Below the pieces are notes generated by a model. The model had not been told where the DNA came from, did not search any database, and saw only the letters and a list, made by a program, of their open reading frames with translations. From NCBI GenBank assembly GCA_023421875.1, contig JAEZSM010000147.1:1-8240 (forward strand): a DNA stretch of 8,240 nt, read 5' to 3'. Made by a program: the position numbers and the translations under genes. Of the stretch, positions 1-6,675 are shown one piece after another; within the stretch, counting starts at the first letter, position 1, and each line of letters begins with the position of its first letter. Origin of the DNA: Spirochaetota bacterium (GTDB lineage Bacteria > Spirochaetota > Spirochaetia > Treponematales > Rectinemataceae).

Positions 1-1388
1 CGGGGGACGCCGCGGCGCGGCGGACGCGCCGCTTCCGCCGCGCCGCAGAAGAGGCAGCCCGCTTCATCGATTACCTCGAGGACATCGATAAGGGGAATGC
101 CGTTGTGGTAGCCCGAATCAAGGTCCGGGGTAGCTGGTATGGCGGGAAGGACTTCTCCCTCGGCCGAGATTGTCTGGACGGGGATGCCCAGGTTCGAGTG
201 GCCGATATAGGCCTTTTCTATGGTGTCTATAAAGGAGACCGCCGTTCGGGCGCAGCGGAGTCGTACCGCATCGTCGCCGGCGGCGAGGTAGAGTTCGGCA
301 AAGCTACGGGCCGCTTCGAAGCTGGACCACCATGGGCACGTTGAATCAATGGGGCTGCCGTCTTCGGCGTCGATGCTGCGATAGATGCCGCCGTGGGGAG
401 CACTGCCGGCAGCGGCGCAGGCCCAGGCGATTCGGCGCAGCAGCTCGAGAGCGGAGGATGCTCCGAAGGGCCTGCGGGCGCGCCTATAGAGCTGAAGGCT
501 GAGGCCGACGAATTCGATTGCGTGGCCAGGGTTGGTCCTTACGCGCCCGCCTTCCACGAGGGGCCTGCCCTGTCTGTCCAATGCTTCAACCAGGACAGGC
601 TCGCCCGCCCTGTTCCTATGCAGAAAATCCGAAAGCACGCTGTTCACCAAGGCATCAGCCCGTCCGAGATCCTCCTTTTGGCCCCAGTGGCTATAAAGAA
701 GCTCACAGGCTCCCAGGGCTATCATCTGGCCCTCGTAGCCCCGCCTAGGCACAGGTCGGCGGACCTGCCCGTCGGGATCGAAGAGGACCTGATCGTTGCG
801 GCATCTGCCCTGGACAGCCTCATCCACAGCATGGCGAAGGAGCAGGCCGATGCGTTCCAGGTCGGTGCTCTTTCCTCGGGAAAGAGCATAGGCAAAAAGT
901 CCCCTTAGCGCAAAGAGATGCGTCAATGTAGCGGAATTGTCATTCCCATCATCCACCAGCGACCGGCCCTCCGAATCCATGATGAAATAAAAACGGGGGC
1001 GCTTTGCATGAAACGGAAGACAGACCGCAAAGAGCTTTGTATAGAGGGCTTCGCCCATGGCCTTGAGAGCACTGGGAGGTGGTAGCCCGGGTGGTGATTT
1101 CCGCTCTATCCATCCGATATGGGCTGCCAGGGATTCTAGAGCCCTTCCCTGGATCCAGCCATAGATCCTGTCTTTACGGTAAAACTCGAGAGCGTGGTTG
1201 CGTTCCTGCCCGTTTCTCGGATCAATCTTCATGTCGATCCAGCCCGACCCGGCGTCGGCCCGGAAGCGTTCCAGCGTTTTTACCATGGTGGGAGCGCAAA
1301 TGTTCGGTATTCTTGCGGCGAGGCTTGCGAGGTCTAACTTGGCCTGCCATTGTTCAGGCAGTACTAAAGGGAAGGATACTTCGATCAC
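1..1388 (-). CDS. AGE-family sugar epimerase/isomerase (N-acylglucosamine 2-epimerase-like), 3' end outside window
   Basis: At least 462 codons are open without a stop from a GTG at 1388 to the left edge. The start is set by a GAGG at 1398-1395, six bases upstream, and by an in-frame stop a little further upstream. The protein looks like an (alpha/alpha)6-barrel AGE enzyme. It has R74, W78 and R82 in an RIYGWIQGR stretch, NPGHAIE at 286-292 (H289, E292), PWWSSFE at 352-358 (W354, E358) and GYHNG around H428. From family knowledge (AGE, cellobiose 2-epimerase), the two His residues are the acid/base pair that moves the C2 proton, and the Trp and Glu line the sugar site. The substrate (N-acetylglucosamine, cellobiose, mannose or other) cannot be told from sequence. 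It is cytosolic, with no signal peptide seen. It starts 29 bases after the Gate-domain gene and is probably co-transcribed with it. It is longer than the usual roughly 400 residues, and the last visible part is Ala/Arg/Pro-rich and carries a strong inverted repeat. Confidence 0.87.
   Translation of the reverse strand, partial: MIEVSFPLVLPEQWQAKLDLASLAARIPNICAPTMVKTLERFRADAGSGWIDMKIDPRNGQERNHALEFYRKDRIYGWIQGRALESLAAHIGWIERKSPPGLPPPSALKAMGEALYTKLFAVCLPFHAKRPRFYFIMDSEGRSLVDDGNDNSATLTHLFALRGLFAYALSRGKSTDLERIGLLLRHAVDEAVQGRCRNDQVLFDPDGQVRRPVPRRGYEGQMIALGACELLYSHWGQKEDLGRADALVNSVLSDFLHRNRAGEPVLVEALDRQGRPLVEGGRVRTNPGHAIEFVGLSLQLYRRARRPFGASSALELLRRIAWACAAAGSAPHGGIYRSIDAEDGSPIDSTCPWWSSFEAARSFAELYLAAGDDAVRLRCARTAVSFIDTIEKAYIGHSNLGIPVQTISAEGEVLPAIPATPDLDSGYHNGIPLIDVLEVIDEAGCLFCGAAEAARPPRRGVP
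12..46. repeat. Perfect GC-rich inverted repeat, 13-bp arms
   Basis: The arms GCGGCGCGGCGGA (12-24) and TCCGCCGCGCCGC (34-46) are exact reverse complements around a 9-base loop. The element lies inside the 3' part of the AGE-family reading frame, at about codons 448-459, after the last expected catalytic His. It could be a REP-like palindrome, a coding low-complexity tail, or a hairpin with a role in mRNA stability. There is no adjacent T-run in the window to make it a terminator. Confidence 0.75.
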
Positions 1389-1394
1389 ACCCCA

Positions 1395-1398
1395 CCTC
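1395..1398 (-). promoter_or_regulatory. Shine-Dalgarno of the AGE-family gene
   Basis: GAGG, followed by six bases and then the GTG at 1388. It supports a GTG start rather than the internal ATG codons further into the gene, which would remove part of the N-terminal helix region. Confidence 0.6.
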
Positions 1399-1417
1399 GT
1401 GGCAAGGCCGGCCTTGT

Positions 1418-2371
1418 CTACACCGTGCCGACCCTGAAGGATTTTTTAAAGTGATTACGCCTGAACCGCTCTATCCACACGACAATCGTGGCTACTGCCA
1501 GTCTAGGCACGATAAGCCAGAAAAGTCCAATGCCAATTCCCGAGTAGAGGATACTATCCTCCAGAAGCGAATGTGAGATAGCCGCGTGGTGATTGAACAG
1601 GTCGCCCTCCTGCTTTTTTAATCCACCCCTGTCGTACTCCGACTTGATGATGCCCGCGCCATAGGCATAGCCAACGATGTTGATGACGATCCACAGAAAA
1701 CTAGCCTTTTCCGGCAGTCCGAACACTTTCATAAAAGGCGCCATTACCTTGGAGAGAAAGTCGATAAGCTTGAATTCTTCAAGAAGACTCTGGACAATCA
1801 TGATGATCAGCACGAAGAGGCTTACTTTTACCACCGAATTGAGGCTGGATAAGCCCCAGTTGCCAAGCATGGATAGAAAGCTGCTTTCGCCGGTAGTCAA
1901 ACCGGTTGAAAAGGCCGTTTCCCTCAGGGACCCCGGCAAGACAAGGTTCATACCCATGGCTATTACAATGGCCATGCCGATCCGGAGCGCTGCCATTTTC
2001 AGTGCCGAGGAGCCGGCTGACTTCATCACCGAGGTTTCTACGATAAGATTATGGGCTGTCAACGACATGAGGGCGAGTATTGTCGCTTCCCGCATGGTGA
2101 GGGACAGACTTCCCATGACGGCTATCGCCGAGTAGTTATTGAGCAGTACGGCGGAAATGAAGACCAAGGCCGCCTCGCCGGGCAAGCCGATGAGTTTCAT
2201 CAGGGGTTCCAGAAAACGGGCGATATGGCCTAAAAGTCCGCTCCAGCCCAGAAGAGCGACCACCAGGCTTGTGGGTACCATTATTCTGAGGAGAAACCAG
2301 ATGGTTTTAAGGGATTTCCTGGCACCCCTCACGGCAGCGCCGCCTATCCTCGCCGCAGGATTCTTATCCAT
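1418..2371 (-). CDS. Double Gate-domain (nucleoside recognition-like) integral membrane protein
   Basis: 317 residues, mostly hydrophobic, with about seven likely membrane segments (roughly 24-41, 66-87, 96-110, 125-146, 181-197, 223-243, 273-299). It resembles the Gate or 'nucleoside recognition' family seen in SpmA/SpmB and related transport-like proteins, whose substrates are mostly unknown. The two halves repeat each other. EPLMKLIGLPGEAALVFIS (55-73) matches APFMKVFGLPEKASFLWIV (211-229), and AHNLIVET (106-113) matches SHSLLEDS (266-273), which keeps a His and an acidic residue in each half. The ATG at 2371 has GGGAAGG four bases upstream. The gene follows malQ by 80 bp and precedes the AGE gene by 29 bp. 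I see only a weak possible -10 (CATAAT) with no good -35 in the 80-bp gap, so read-through from malQ is likely. The neighbours suggest, without proving, a link to sugar or nucleoside handling. Confidence 0.82.
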   Translation of the reverse strand: MDKNPAARIGGAAVRGARKSLKTIWFLLRIMVPTSLVVALLGWSGLLGHIARFLEPLMKLIGLPGEAALVFISAVLLNNYSAIAVMGSLSLTMREATILALMSLTAHNLIVETSVMKSAGSSALKMAALRIGMAIVIAMGMNLVLPGSLRETAFSTGLTTGESSFLSMLGNWGLSSLNSVVKVSLFVLIIMIVQSLLEEFKLIDFLSKVMAPFMKVFGLPEKASFLWIVINIVGYAYGAGIIKSEYDRGGLKKQEGDLFNHHAAISHSLLEDSILYSGIGIGLFWLIVPRLAVATIVVWIERFRRNHFKKSFRVGTV

Positions 2372-2451
2372 TCAACCTTCCCTAGGTCATTAAGCCCGAT
2401 TATGGTAGCACAAGCCGGCTGAAAGGGAACAGGGGGATGCGGTAATTGCGC

Positions 2452-4593
2452 TCAGCGACGAAGCGCGGCGAGTCCGTTCATGAATCCGGCGAATTCGGCG
2501 TCTTCGAGCAGCGCTTCAAGCCTGGGCTTCATCCTATAGCGCCAGTTGGACCCACCAGTGGTGCCGGGCACATTGATTCTTTCTTTTGCGGGATTCGCTT
2601 CCCGGAAGCGTTCATGGGCCGCCAAAAGATCCTGCAGAGGATGTACAAGAATTCTCGAGTTGACCGCCGAAAAACCCCGAAGAAGCGCATAGGCATCTTC
2701 GGCTGAGAGTGAAGGAGGTGCCGGATTTGCTGCGGTTTTCGGGCCCAGCATATCCCAGAGAGCTTGGCGGTCGGCCTCCTCTTCCCACCATTGCCGGAGG
2801 TTGCTCGAATCGTGGACCGAAATGCAGGCGACTGAGTCTTCGGGATATTCGGCCAAGGCTATGTAGGGAGCTCCTTCTTTGTCCCAGGCTCTGTGCCAGC
2901 GGAGGACCCGCAGGCCGGGGATGCCCAACCTTGAGAGAACGGCGGGCACACAGGGAGGTACGGCTCCGAGATCTTCGGCGCATGCTTGCATCTGTACGCT
3001 GTCGATGAGGTTTTTGAGGATTTTAGCGCCATTCCGTTCCCATAAGGCCATGGACTCGGATCGTCTCAACAGGAGCAATCCTTCCAGTTTCTGCCGCTCT
3101 TCCTCACCCAGGCTCTTCCAGGCCTTTGTAGTCCTGAATTCCCAGGCAGGGACATAGTGCCCTGACGAGATTTCCAAGAGCGTCCTGTCTCTCCATGCGG
3201 CCAGGAGTCTTTCGCTGCAACGATCTGCGGCTTTTTGGAATACAGCGGAGGCATTTTGGCCGGCAGCGGATCCCTGCAGAATCGCTCGTACCGAAGAGAC
3301 GATATCCTTGCCCCCCCTGACCTGGGGAGAAAAGAGGAAGAGCGGTTCATTATCGATACGCTGGAATAGTGTTTCACTAATCTTATTGGCGAGTTCGGAA
3401 GGCAGGCCTTCGAAGGCCTCGGCAAAGAAAGATTCGGATACATGGGGCTTCGACAGCCATCGGATGCGTCCCGTATCGAAACCGAGGGCATCGAGCTCGT
3501 GATAGAGAATAGGGTACTCGGGCCTGAAATGACCAAGGAATCCGTCGGCTTCATGCGCGTCCACCGCCCAAATCCTAAAAAATCCCAATACGTGGTCGAT
3601 TCTGAAAAGCGAATAGAATTGATCAGCCGAGCGCAGACGCTCCTTCCAGAAAGAATAGTCTTGTTTTTCAAGCAGGTCCCAGCGATAGAGCGGGAAGCCC
3701 CAGTTCTGCCCCAGTTGGGAATACATGTCGGGGGGAGCTCCCGCGATATACTCCAGGTCGAAAAGCTGCCGGCTTTGCCAGACTTCCGCCGAATCCATAT
3801 TGAGCAGAATGGGAATATCGCCCATCACATCGACACCGAGGCCGGCCGCTTCCCGGCAGGCTTTGGAAAACTGTTCTTCCGCCCGCATTTGGATCCATGC
3901 ATGAAAGCGTAGGGATCGAGCGAACGCTGGATCGTTCCAAAGTCTTTGAATGGCAGCCTCATCGGGATTCTGATTTTCGCTCCACTCCCACCAGGGCTTG
4001 CGCGAATTGCGGCGCTTTAATTCCACAAAACAGGTATAGGCTTTTGACCAGGTCCTAGAATCTACCCAGCGATCAAGCTCTCCGTGAATTTCCCGCGCCC
4101 GCTGGGAGGAAAAGAGAAAATTCCACAAAGATTCCAGAATGGAAAGCTTTTCTTCAAGTATTCGTTCGTAGGGCACGCCGCCTTCCTGCTCAGCCCACTG
4201 GGTAGCGTTGCAGACAAGGGCTTCGGCGCGTTCCACAGTTCGGCTGATGATATCGCGCAACGCTGGTTCGCTGTCGTCGATGAATGCTGTTGGGCTCGCC
4301 GGTTTTTTGCCCGAGATACCGTCTTTAACGGCGGCAGTGTTGAGTTCGGGAAGTTCGGTGATGCGAAGATATATCGGATTGAGGGCGAAGGCCGATAGGG
4401 CGCTGTAGGGCGATGTTTCAAACCCCGTGTCGTTGACCGGCAGTATCTGGAGCAGATTCATGCCCCACGATTGAGCCAGCGCGGCCATGCGCAGGATATC
4501 GGGAAACTCCCCGCACGCTGCTTCTGCTGTATTGAGCGATAAAAGGGGTAGCGCGAAACCGGTCGAACGCATGCCAGTATTGATTTGCTTCAT
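2452..4593 (-). CDS. malQ: 4-alpha-glucanotransferase, GH77, DPE2-type split catalytic domain
   Basis: 713 residues, cytosolic. GH77 enzymes cut alpha-1,4-glucan or maltose and pass the glucosyl unit to another glucan or glucose. All family landmarks are present: SPYSALSAFALNP (61-73), GDIPILL (258-264), DSAEVW (267-272), PPDMYSQLGQNWGFPLYRW (287-305), nucleophile D333 in RIDH, acid/base E540 in AEDLG, D595 in VHDSS, and RINVPGT (672-678). D333 and E540 are about 207 residues apart, against about 47 in the classic amylomaltases of Thermus and E. coli. As I recall the plant sequence, the region after D333 (GFFRIW, then HFRP, SKP) and the HDSSNLRQWWEEE stretch resemble plant DPE2, which uses maltose and heteroglycan. 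The CBM20 modules that precede the catalytic domain in DPE2 are absent. The ATG lies one base after the radA stop, with GGAG at 4602-4599 inside the radA end, so translation is probably coupled. Confidence 0.95.
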   Translation of the reverse strand: MKQINTGMRSTGFALPLLSLNTAEAACGEFPDILRMAALAQSWGMNLLQILPVNDTGFETSPYSALSAFALNPIYLRITELPELNTAAVKDGISGKKPASPTAFIDDSEPALRDIISRTVERAEALVCNATQWAEQEGGVPYERILEEKLSILESLWNFLFSSQRAREIHGELDRWVDSRTWSKAYTCFVELKRRNSRKPWWEWSENQNPDEAAIQRLWNDPAFARSLRFHAWIQMRAEEQFSKACREAAGLGVDVMGDIPILLNMDSAEVWQSRQLFDLEYIAGAPPDMYSQLGQNWGFPLYRWDLLEKQDYSFWKERLRSADQFYSLFRIDHVLGFFRIWAVDAHEADGFLGHFRPEYPILYHELDALGFDTGRIRWLSKPHVSESFFAEAFEGLPSELANKISETLFQRIDNEPLFLFSPQVRGGKDIVSSVRAILQGSAAGQNASAVFQKAADRCSERLLAAWRDRTLLEISSGHYVPAWEFRTTKAWKSLGEEERQKLEGLLLLRRSESMALWERNGAKILKNLIDSVQMQACAEDLGAVPPCVPAVLSRLGIPGLRVLRWHRAWDKEGAPYIALAEYPEDSVACISVHDSSNLRQWWEEEADRQALWDMLGPKTAANPAPPSLSAEDAYALLRGFSAVNSRILVHPLQDLLAAHERFREANPAKERINVPGTTGGSNWRYRMKPRLEALLEDAEFAGFMNGLAALRR

Positions 4594-4594
4594 A

Positions 4595-5929
4595 TCAACT
4601 CCAGAGGATCTTTATGGCTGCGCGAAGGCTGGGCGCCTGCAGCCAGTCTTTTTTTGTGCCCTGCTCCACCGGTCCCAGCGTCCGGGAAAATCCCAATACT
4701 TTTGCGGCCTTGGCCCGTTTTGCCATCTGCCGCACCGGTCTGAGTTCGCCGGCGAGGGAAAGCTCGCCCGAGAGGGCTGACTCCTTGGGGATGCTCTGAT
4801 TAGTCCTGGCCGAGTAAAGAGCGGCGGCCAACGCAAGGTCAATGCCCGGTTCCGTAAGGCGGAGTCCACCGGCTACGTTGATATAGAGGTCCTGATCGGA
4901 GAGTTTTATACCTGTCTGCTTTTCCAGGACCGCTGCGATGCGCGCCACCCGGGAGGCGTCCACTCTGTCGGAATATACCCTTGTGAGTCCTGCTTTTGCC
5001 GGCACCGTAAGTGCCTGGATTTCTACCAGTAGAATGCGGGAGCCTTCGTGTACCATGGCGATGGCGACGCCGGGCGGCAGCTCGCCGTCGCGGCGCACAA
5101 GAAGAATTCCCGTGGGATCGGTTATTTCTTCCAAGCCCTTCGGCCCCATTTTGTAGAGGCCCAGCTCGTCGGTGGAACCGTAGCGATTTTTTGTTGCCCT
5201 GAGCGCGCGTAAATCCCCTTCGGCCTGCTCGAAGGCGAGAACTGCGTCCACGATATGCTCCGCTGCTTTAGGTCCGGCGATGAATCCGTCTTTTGTCACA
5301 TGGGCGACAAAGATGATTATCGCATCGTGATTCTTGGCCCACTCGGTTAGTTCAAGGGTGCAGTATTTTATTTGGTTGGCCGATCCTGGAACGACGCCGG
5401 CGTCGGGGGAATAGACGGTCTGAATGGAGTCGATCACCACGAGAATGGGGCGTACCGCATCCATGGCGGATATGATTTTATCCAGCTCGGAAGTGCAGAG
5501 CACTTCCAGTCCATCTTTCAGCGCGCTCAGTCTATCGGCTCTCATGCGTATCTGGGCAGGCGATTCTTCGCCTGATATATAAAGAAGTCTGCCCGCAGAT
5601 TGCAGGCTCGCACAGATCTGCAGCAGAAGGGTACTTTTTCCGATGCCCGGCTCTCCGCCGAGCAGTACGGCAGAACCGCGCATGAAGCCGCCGCCCAAGA
5701 CTCTATCCAGTTCTTCGTTACCCGAACGTATGCGGGTGCCGGATAAAGGATCTATGGACTTGATGGGGAGCGAATAACTTTCGCCTTTTATTTCCGGCCT
5801 TTTAGTGCGAGCGGATTGTGCCTGCTCGAGAAGGGTGTTCCATTGTCCGCACTCCGGACAGCGCCCGAGCCATTTAGGTTCTGAATGACCGCAGTTGGAA
5901 CATCGGTATAGCGTGGCGGGTTTCTTCAT
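4595..5929 (-). CDS. radA: DNA repair protein RadA (Sms), RecA-like branch-migration helicase
   Basis: 444 residues from the ATG at 5929. RadA is a RecA-fold hexameric ATPase that extends recombination D-loops and processes branched DNA with RecA. Domains in order are an N-terminal zinc finger C10-x2-C13 and C24-x2-C27; Walker A GGEPGIGKST (91-100, K98); Walker B ILVVIDS with D167; the RadA signature KNRYG (247-251, usually KNRFG, so a conservative Phe-to-Tyr change); and a Lon-protease-like C-terminal domain with LSGELSLAGELRPV (386-399) that lacks protease activity in this family. An in-frame TTG at 5977 would add 16 residues, but it has no Shine-Dalgarno and its extension covers the likely promoter, while family members start 8-10 residues before the first Cys. 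No Shine-Dalgarno precedes the ATG at 5929 either, which fits a near-leaderless mRNA. It is the first gene of the leftward unit and is tightly coupled to malQ. Confidence 0.95.
   Translation of the reverse strand: MKKPATLYRCSNCGHSEPKWLGRCPECGQWNTLLEQAQSARTKRPEIKGESYSLPIKSIDPLSGTRIRSGNEELDRVLGGGFMRGSAVLLGGEPGIGKSTLLLQICASLQSAGRLLYISGEESPAQIRMRADRLSALKDGLEVLCTSELDKIISAMDAVRPILVVIDSIQTVYSPDAGVVPGSANQIKYCTLELTEWAKNHDAIIIFVAHVTKDGFIAGPKAAEHIVDAVLAFEQAEGDLRALRATKNRYGSTDELGLYKMGPKGLEEITDPTGILLVRRDGELPPGVAIAMVHEGSRILLVEIQALTVPAKAGLTRVYSDRVDASRVARIAAVLEKQTGIKLSDQDLYINVAGGLRLTEPGIDLALAAALYSARTNQSIPKESALSGELSLAGELRPVRQMAKRAKAAKVLGFSRTLGPVEQGTKKDWLQAPSLRAAIKILWS
4599..4602 (-). promoter_or_regulatory. 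Shine-Dalgarno of malQ, inside the end of radA
   Basis: GGAG, five bases before the malQ ATG at 4593 and overlapping the last radA codons. With the radA stop at 4597-4595 and only one base before the malQ ATG, terminating radA ribosomes could re-initiate on malQ. Confidence 0.6.
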
Positions 5930-5938
5930 ACTATAGCT

Positions 5939-5967
5939 ATCGTATCCGAGCGACCGTTTCGCTTCAA
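5939..5967 (-). promoter_or_regulatory. Likely sigma70-type promoter of radA
   Basis: TTGAAG (5967-5962), a 17-base spacer, then TACGAT (5944-5939). The expected transcription start is an A near 5932, three bases before the radA ATG, which gives a nearly leaderless message. The prediction rests on consensus match and spacing alone. Confidence 0.45.
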
Positions 5968-6002
5968 TGGATCGCAATAAAAAATGAATTCTAAATATTC
6001 TC

Positions 6003-6032
6003 TTGTCACATCATGGTTTTCTGCATTATGAT
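6003..6032 (+). promoter_or_regulatory. Likely sigma70-type promoter of the H1-like gene
   Basis: TTGTCA (6003-6008), an 18-base spacer, then TATGAT (6027-6032), each hexamer close to consensus. The start is expected near 6039, leaving a very short leader before the GGAGG at 6041. It is divergent from the radA promoter, and the two -35 boxes are 35 bases apart, so one regulator or the local supercoil could affect both. Confidence 0.5.
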
Positions 6033-6040
6033 ACAGTAAC

Positions 6041-6045
6041 GGAGG
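6041..6045 (+). promoter_or_regulatory. Shine-Dalgarno of the H1-like gene
   Basis: GGAGG, seven bases before the GTG at 6053. It is a strong site and decides the GTG start over the later ATG at codon 9. Confidence 0.7.
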
Positions 6046-6052
6046 TTTCCAC

Positions 6053-6592
6053 GTGGATAAAAAAGCTATCACATCGATGAAGAAGCTTGTGAGAAACGGA
6101 CGCGACCTAGCCGAAATTATCACTAAATATCTTTCTGTGCTCGAAGCGGCTATCGCGACTGAATCTCCCGAGGCTCCTGCCAAAAAGACTGCTTTAGCAA
6201 AAAAGGCTGCTGTAAAAGCGCCCGCTAAAAAGCCTGCTAAAAAAGGGGCTGAAAAAAAGGAAAGTCCTGTAAAGGCAAAGGCAGCAAAAAAAGCGGTTGC
6301 GCCGAAGGCGGAGGGTGCAAAAAAGGTCGCGAAAAAAACCGTAGCGGAAAAGAAAGTCGCCGTAAAAAAGCCTGTTGCAAAGAAGGCGGTTGAAAAAAAA
6401 CCCGCGGTAAAAAAAGTTGCTGCAGCCAAGGCCCCAAAAAAATCTTTAGCGAAGGCTAAAGTGCCAGTCGAGAAACTTGTGCCTGAAAAACCGGCCCTTG
6501 ATGCAGCAGTCACTGTCCAGGCGCAGAATTCCGCGGTCCAAGAAAAGCCCAAGGCTGTCAGGCGCGGCAGGCCACCCAAAAAGGCAAAGTAA
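6053..6592 (+). CDS. Histone H1-like Lys/Ala-rich DNA-binding protein with C-terminal AT-hook
   Basis: 179 residues, very basic. Residues 1-35 are of normal composition and could form an amphipathic helix (MKKLVRN, then a Leu/Ile-rich run to about 35). Residues 40-140 are almost only Lys, Ala, Val, Pro and Glu, with PAKK, KKAV and VAKK units like the tail of eukaryotic histone H1 and bacterial H1-like proteins such as chlamydial Hc1/Hc2. The last ten residues contain an AT-hook, RRGRPPKK (R170-K177, core G172-R173-P174), which binds the minor groove of A/T-rich DNA. It is likely a nucleoid-binding protein that compacts DNA or tunes transcription; this is inference from composition and motif. 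The start is the GTG at 6053 with GGAGG seven bases upstream. No terminator is seen before the next gene. The Lys codons make many A6-A8 runs. The open frame on the opposite strand is a by-product of these codons. Confidence 0.88.
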   Translation: MDKKAITSMKKLVRNGRDLAEIITKYLSVLEAAIATESPEAPAKKTALAKKAAVKAPAKKPAKKGAEKKESPVKAKAAKKAVAPKAEGAKKVAKKTVAEKKVAVKKPVAKKAVEKKPAVKKVAAAKAPKKSLAKAKVPVEKLVPEKPALDAAVTVQAQNSAVQEKPKAVRRGRPPKKAK

Positions 6593-6675
6593 AAGAGCTT
6601 TTTGGAATAATAATCCCAGAGTATCACGGATCGAGATGGCGTTGTGCGCTTTCGAGATCTTGAAGGTCGGACGCC
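6593..6675 (+). other. Gap between the H1-like gene and the rlmI-like gene
   Basis: 83 bp. I see no rho-independent terminator (only a tiny AAAAG-AG-CTTTT palindrome right after the stop) and no convincing promoter, so the methyltransferase may be read from the H1-like promoter. A 15-codon ATG frame begins at 6636 and overlaps the next start. A GAAGG at 6662-6666 precedes the ATG at 6676. Confidence 0.4.

Noticed and set aside
393..908. 171-codon plus-strand frame opposite the AGE gene
   Set aside because: The minus strand here encodes the AGE motifs NPGHAIE and PWWSSFE; the plus-strand frame shows no family likeness.
1079..1576. 165-codon plus-strand frame across the Gate/AGE junction
   Set aside because: It lies opposite two supported minus-strand genes and has low-information Arg/Ser/Pro-rich content.
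2372..2451. Promoter or terminator in the malQ-Gate gap
   Set aside because: There is a CATAAT but no -35 at proper spacing, and no stem with a T-run, so neither can be supported.
3066..3671. 201-codon frame on the minus strand inside malQ
   Set aside because: It overlaps, in another frame, the well-supported GH77 gene and has no recognisable content.
5930..5977. TTG start for radA adding 16 residues
   Set aside because: No Shine-Dalgarno, it would cover the likely promoter, and RadA proteins normally begin 8-10 residues before the zinc finger.
5926..6627. 233-codon Phe/Ala-rich frame on the minus strand opposite the H1-like gene
   Set aside because: It is the mirror of Lys and Ala codons (AAA read as TTT). 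The plus-strand gene has a promoter, Shine-Dalgarno, H1-like sequence and AT-hook, and this frame has no start signal.
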